Positions 61,091 to 64,000 of a stretch of DNA of 64,000 nucleotides are shown piece by piece (the stretch's first letter is position 1; each line of letters starts with the position of its first letter). The translations under genes were made by a program, and so were the position numbers. The stretch covers positions 43,051 to 107,050 of the forward strand of contig JAQBPN010000127.1 of the NCBI GenBank assembly GCA_028287505.1, in the 5' to 3' direction. This DNA is from Fibrobacterota bacterium (GTDB taxonomy: Bacteria > Fibrobacterota > Fibrobacteria > UBA11236). The notes under the pieces are model-generated. The model saw only the letters and a list, made by a program, of their open reading frames with translations. It was not told the origin of the DNA and did not search any database.

Positions 61091-62308
61091 TCAGAGATTG
61101 AACGTCAAGCCGCCCATGACAACGCCTTGCCGGTAGTACTCATCGGCGCCGTACAATTGGTAGCGGAGGCTTCGCGGCTCACCGGCCGCGGTTTCCTGTT
61201 TGTCTCCACGGGTGTCCCTGACCGTATAATCGAATTTGAGATCCCATCGATCGGGCAGGAAAGCCGATTCGCCCCAGGAAGCGGGGAAGGCCGTGGATAT
61301 TTTCGCGCCCACAAGAAGGGATGAGAAGGGGAAAAAGCGGATGTCTCCGGTACGGTAGGTTTCCGTGCCCTGGTATACTTCCTTGGCGAACAACGCCCCC
61401 GTCTGGGTGTAATACCTGGCGCGCAACCGGATATAGGCCGACTCGGCGAAGTACTGGCTGATCTTGGCGTCCGCGGTGCCGGATTTGATCCCCCAATCGT
61501 CCTGATACTTCCGGTAGTCCACGTTGATGGAGCCCAGGAGGTCACCCAGGCGGTACCCCTGGACAATCTGGCCGGACAGGGCTCCGGCCTTTTTCGTTGC
61601 GGGAACGGCTTCCAGCAGCATCATTCCCGAAGCGTCCATGGGCGGATTGTAGGGGTGACCCAGGTATCCCCGGCTATTGACAAAGGTGGCCGTGATTCCC
61701 ACCAGGGTAAGCGAGGTGAGGGATTGGGCCAACGTGCCGCCCATGCTGGTGATCCTCTTTTTGCCGCCTTGCCCGCGGAACGCGCCGGTAGGGCGGAAAT
61801 CATCGAAGAACTCCGCGTAGTTGGCGCCCAAAGTGGTGTTCCGGTCGTTGAAATCGAAAGCAATCGATCCGGAAGGCGCCACCGAAGTATAGTCGTTCTC
61901 ATGACTGTAATATAAGGATCCGGCCGCTACGGTGCCTTGATGCGAATAGGTCAGGGAAGGATTCTCCGAATGGCGGATTTCCACCTTCGAGGCTCCGGAG
62001 ACGGCGTCGAGCTCCCGGTCCCCGAATTGGCCCACTTTGTCCGCTCCCAGTCGGCGGGAAGCGCCCGAAACCAGGTCCAATTCCTGTTCCCAGGAGAAGC
62101 TCCATACCCGGGAAAGGGCGGTGCGCAGGATGAAGGCCGGCGTGTGGTTCCAAACACCGTTCCGGTCCCAGAAGAACTCGTGCTTCAGCTCCAGGCTGTT
62201 TCCGGATTCCGCCGCCGTGCCTATGCCGATTCCGCCCGCCACCAAGAGGCCGATCAGGGCCGTCCGCGTGGCCGGAGCGATTGCCGAGCGGGATATCAGC
62301 ACCCGCAT
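61091..62308 (-). CDS. DUF3570 outer-membrane protein with two ApbE-type flavinylation motifs
   Basis: This 405-residue exported protein has an N-terminal signal (about 15-33) and a mature region of amphipathic beta strands ending GGLTFNL, with aromatic-rich patterns typical of an outer-membrane barrel; it fits DUF3570. Residues 78-84 (DLVSGAS) and 101-107 (DAVSGAS) match the ApbE flavinylation consensus D-x-x-[ST]-G-A-[ST]. FMN would be attached to S84 and S107. It overlaps the DUF4266 gene by 13 bases. I associate DUF3570, DUF4266, thioredoxin and ApbE with one another. No apbE gene is in the window. Confidence 0.85.
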   Translation of the reverse strand: MRVLISRSAIAPATRTALIGLLVAGGIGIGTAAESGNSLELKHEFFWDRNGVWNHTPAFILRTALSRVWSFSWEQELDLVSGASRRLGADKVGQFGDRELDAVSGASKVEIRHSENPSLTYSHQGTVAAGSLYYSHENDYTSVAPSGSIAFDFNDRNTTLGANYAEFFDDFRPTGAFRGQGGKKRITSMGGTLAQSLTSLTLVGITATFVNSRGYLGHPYNPPMDASGMMLLEAVPATKKAGALSGQIVQGYRLGDLLGSINVDYRKYQDDWGIKSGTADAKISQYFAESAYIRLRARYYTQTGALFAKEVYQGTETYRTGDIRFFPFSSLLVGAKISTAFPASWGESAFLPDRWDLKFDYTVRDTRGDKQETAAGEPRSLRYQLYGADEYYRQGVVMGGLTFNL

Positions 62309-62547
62309 CCTCCGCCCGAGCCTGAGCTGCCGCCGACCGATCCTTCCCGACGCGGCATGTCATGCCCCTCCAAAGCGCTCTCAAGGGCATCGTCCTGGCG
62401 CATCATGATGGGATCGCTCAGGAATTCACGATCGCGTTGCGGCACGAAGGCGCATCCGCCCAATGCGGCCGACACCGCGAAAGCCGCGAGGCATTCGAAG
62501 GCGATGAAGGCCCAGGTCCGGCAGGTATGGGAAAAGGATGGGATCAT
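62296..62547 (-). CDS. DUF4266 small lipoprotein
   Basis: This 83-residue protein has a signal with lipobox AALGGC, then the DUF4266 pattern: FVPQRDREFLSDPIMM, REGSVGG and a Gly-rich tail ending GGGCGC. It is encoded between the multihaem lipoprotein and the DUF3570 gene, overlapping both (four bases with the former, 13 with the latter). The start is at 62547, as the ATGA overlap shows. The tail's two cysteines might bind metal or take part in redox chemistry. Confidence 0.85.
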   Translation of the reverse strand: MIPSFSHTCRTWAFIAFECLAAFAVSAALGGCAFVPQRDREFLSDPIMMRQDDALESALEGHDMPRREGSVGGSSGSGGGCGC

Positions 62548-63320
62548 GGGAGACTCTTTTTGGCGGAAGAGGGTTGCACCTCTCCTCCGCAGGTGGGATC
62601 GTTCCCGTCCAGGGAGGGGCAGTTGCCCAATCCCAGGCGGGGGGACATCCAACGGTAGGTGGCGGACCGCGTATTATGGCAGGTCACGGCGGAACAGGAA
62701 AGGTCGCGCGGTTTGTAGGCCGTGGCAAGGGATTCCGGCGAAGTCACGTCATTGGGCGCGAAAGCAACGTCCACCTTGCCGTTGTCATGGGCGTATGCCG
62801 TCCTCCATTGCACCATCTTTCCCGCGCGGGCGAAGCGGAAAATCATGGAATCGATATCCGCGGCCAAGAAGCGTCCGCGCGAAGTATCCGCGGCCCCGGT
62901 CACGGGAATGGGGCGGTATCCGGGGTAGTTCGCGATTCTAAGCGCGACATCGCTTGGAGAAGTATGCTGGAACAGCTCCTGGCCGGAGGAGTCCGCCCAC
63001 ACCGTGTCCGAATGGACGAAACGATAATGCTTGATGGAATTGTAATGGCAGTCCAGGCAGGTGGTGACGTTGTTCAATTCCGGCTGTCCGAGATTGTTGC
63101 GGTTGACGTTCGCGGACATGAGGTGGTAGTTGTGGTTCACGTCGTGTAAGGGATAGGTATGGCAGCTCGCGCAGTCGGGACTAGGAGGTAGTGTCGAGGC
63201 TTCGGACGAGGCCAGCAGAGCCGGATCCGCGGACAGCTTCGGCACACCCTCGCATGCGATCAGGACAAGCCCGAGCGCCAACGCGGAAGCAACTCTCGAT
63301 TTGCGAAATCGGATATCCAC
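62544..63320 (-). CDS. Multihaem c-type cytochrome lipoprotein
   Basis: This 258-residue protein has a signal with lipobox VLIAC (Cys23) and haem sites CASCH (residues 50-54) and CLDCH (about 88-92). A third site, CSAVTCH, is of the wider C-x4-C-H type. Conserved His residues (HYHLMSANVN and others) could be distal ligands. It heads the envelope redox operon and is probably a periplasmic or surface electron carrier. It overlaps the DUF4266 gene by four bases (ATGA). The promoter should lie in the 159 bases to the next gene. Confidence 0.88.
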   Translation of the reverse strand: MDIRFRKSRVASALALGLVLIACEGVPKLSADPALLASSEASTLPPSPDCASCHTYPLHDVNHNYHLMSANVNRNNLGQPELNNVTTCLDCHYNSIKHYRFVHSDTVWADSSGQELFQHTSPSDVALRIANYPGYRPIPVTGAADTSRGRFLAADIDSMIFRFARAGKMVQWRTAYAHDNGKVDVAFAPNDVTSPESLATAYKPRDLSCSAVTCHNTRSATYRWMSPRLGLGNCPSLDGNDPTCGGEVQPSSAKKSLP

Positions 63321-63479
63321 CCTACTCTTTCCTTTTGGGCTAATCTATGGGTACGGACCCTTAAAATCCTCTCAAAAAACCGTCATTCGTACTCTTTTGT
63401 GTACGCCAGGGGGTTTTATCCAAAGTGGAGGGGATGGGAGAGGAGTTATTCTTGGAAAGAAGAGGCCAGGAACATTTCT
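63321..63479. other. Divergent intergenic region before the redox operon
   Basis: This 159-base region lies between the multihaem gene (leftward) and the TIGR02147-type gene (rightward). It contains GTAC-N8-GTAC and AT-rich stretches, but no promoter that I can define with confidence. Confidence 0.35.
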
Positions 63480-64000
63480 ATGCGATCAAAATCTGAAGGG
63501 CTTTCGGCGCCTCGCAAGAGCATGGCGGTCGATTTGCCCGATCTCCTGGGGTATACCAACTATCGGTTGTTCCTGAAGGATTATTACCTGGCCCAGAAAA
63601 AACAGAATCCCAAATTCTCCCTGCGGTATTTCGCAAAAAAGGCGAATTTCCCCAGCCATGGATTGCTGCAATACCTGATGGAGGGAAAGCGGAACCTGAG
63701 CAAGAAGACCCTGCTCAAGCTCGTTTCCGCCCTCGGATTGAATCCCGAGCAGGCGAACCACTTCGAAAACCTCGTCTTTTTCAACCAGGCCCGCTCCCTC
63801 GACGAGAAGAACTTCTACTATGAAAAACTGTTGCAGGGCCCGGGGAAATCCAGCTTCCGGAAAATGGAAGGCTCCCAACTGCAAGTGTTCCGGCGTTGGT
63901 ATAATATTGCCATCAGGGAAATGTTGAATCTGAGTGGATTCCGCAACAGCCCTTCCTGGATTTCCGAACGATTGCTGCCCCCCGTCGAACCGTACGAGGT
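63480..64000 (+). CDS. TIGR02147-type protein, truncated by the window edge
   Basis: The visible 173 residues match the TIGR02147 family: an N-terminal part LPDLLGYTNYRLFLKDYYLAQKK (about residues 19-41) and a helix-turn-helix-like FSLRYFAKKANFPSHGLLQYLMEGKRNLSKKTLLKLVSALGLNP. The family is best known from Fibrobacter genomes, where it occurs in many copies, and it is thought to be regulatory. The start is set at the ATG 63480; ATG 63522 is possible. The gene runs off the right edge of the window. Confidence 0.85.
   Translation, partial: MRSKSEGLSAPRKSMAVDLPDLLGYTNYRLFLKDYYLAQKKQNPKFSLRYFAKKANFPSHGLLQYLMEGKRNLSKKTLLKLVSALGLNPEQANHFENLVFFNQARSLDEKNFYYEKLLQGPGKSSFRKMEGSQLQVFRRWYNIAIREMLNLSGFRNSPSWISERLLPPVEPYE

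Overview
The window is about 64 kb of GC-rich bacterial chromosome. It most likely comes from a Gram-negative member of the Fibrobacterota or a close relative. The main clues are a TIGR02147-type protein at the right edge (a family I associate with Fibrobacter and relatives), many lipoproteins and outer-membrane beta proteins, very large modular surface proteins with PKD, Big2 and InlB-type B-repeats, and the ispE/tRNA-Gln/rplY/pth neighbourhood. There are no phage genes, insertion sequences or CRISPR arrays. Almost everything looks like chromosomal core or surface biology.

Layout. 1-9 kb: a small exported protein and two paralogous giant surface proteins. 9-15 kb: an FG-GAP lipoprotein, an AraC-type regulator and a xylose-type ABC importer (xylFGH). 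15-18.6 kb: a GH20 hexosaminidase and an outer-membrane protein. 18.7-24 kb: a haem operon (hemX/ccsA-like, hemA, hemC, hemD, hemL; no hemB here). 24-27.3 kb: ybaB, dnaX and a pseudo-receiver/ATPase gene. 27.5-32 kb: hslO, a DJ-1 family gene, a TauE-type permease and a hybrid histidine kinase. 32-33 kb: a Doc/ribbon-helix-helix toxin-antitoxin pair. 33-36.1 kb: a cysteine operon (Rrf2 regulator, cysH, cysK, E1-like enzyme). 36.3-38.2 kb: mutL. 39-43.2 kb: a zinc-ribbon coiled-coil protein, pth, rplY, tRNA-Gln and ispE. 43.3-46.1 kb: argF, then a KaiC-like ATPase, two small membrane proteins and a CheY-like regulator. 46.2-47.1 kb: an SRPBCC/ArsR pair with paired operators. 47.4-49.1 kb: an unknown gene and murI. 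49.1-53.4 kb: an operon of a SEC-C protein, a GGND-repeat lipoprotein and a HEAT-like exported protein. 53.6-57.7 kb: glutamate dehydrogenase, a membrane-associated protein, pyrD and nfu. 57.7-63.3 kb: a NusG_II/Gx-transporter pair, then a six-gene envelope redox operon. 63.5 kb to the end: the TIGR02147 gene, cut by the window edge.

The most notable system is the right-hand redox region. A multihaem lipoprotein, a DUF4266 lipoprotein, a DUF3570 outer-membrane protein, a TlpA-like thioredoxin and a CcdA/DsbD electron carrier form one operon. The DUF3570 protein carries two copies of the D-x-x-S-G-A-S motif that ApbE enzymes flavinylate. The neighbouring NusG_II/Gx pair belongs to families I also associate with flavin-linked membrane redox systems. 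Two other points stand out. dnaX contains a run of ten A preceded by a hairpin, where slippage in either direction gives an immediate stop, as needed to make gamma as well as tau. Several intergenic regions hold long inverted-repeat elements; at least two kinds occur more than once, one of them with compensatory changes in its stems.

Start codons were moved from the longest reading frame wherever a Shine-Dalgarno site, signal peptide or gene overlap argued for it. Function calls come from reading the sequence by eye, without database searches.
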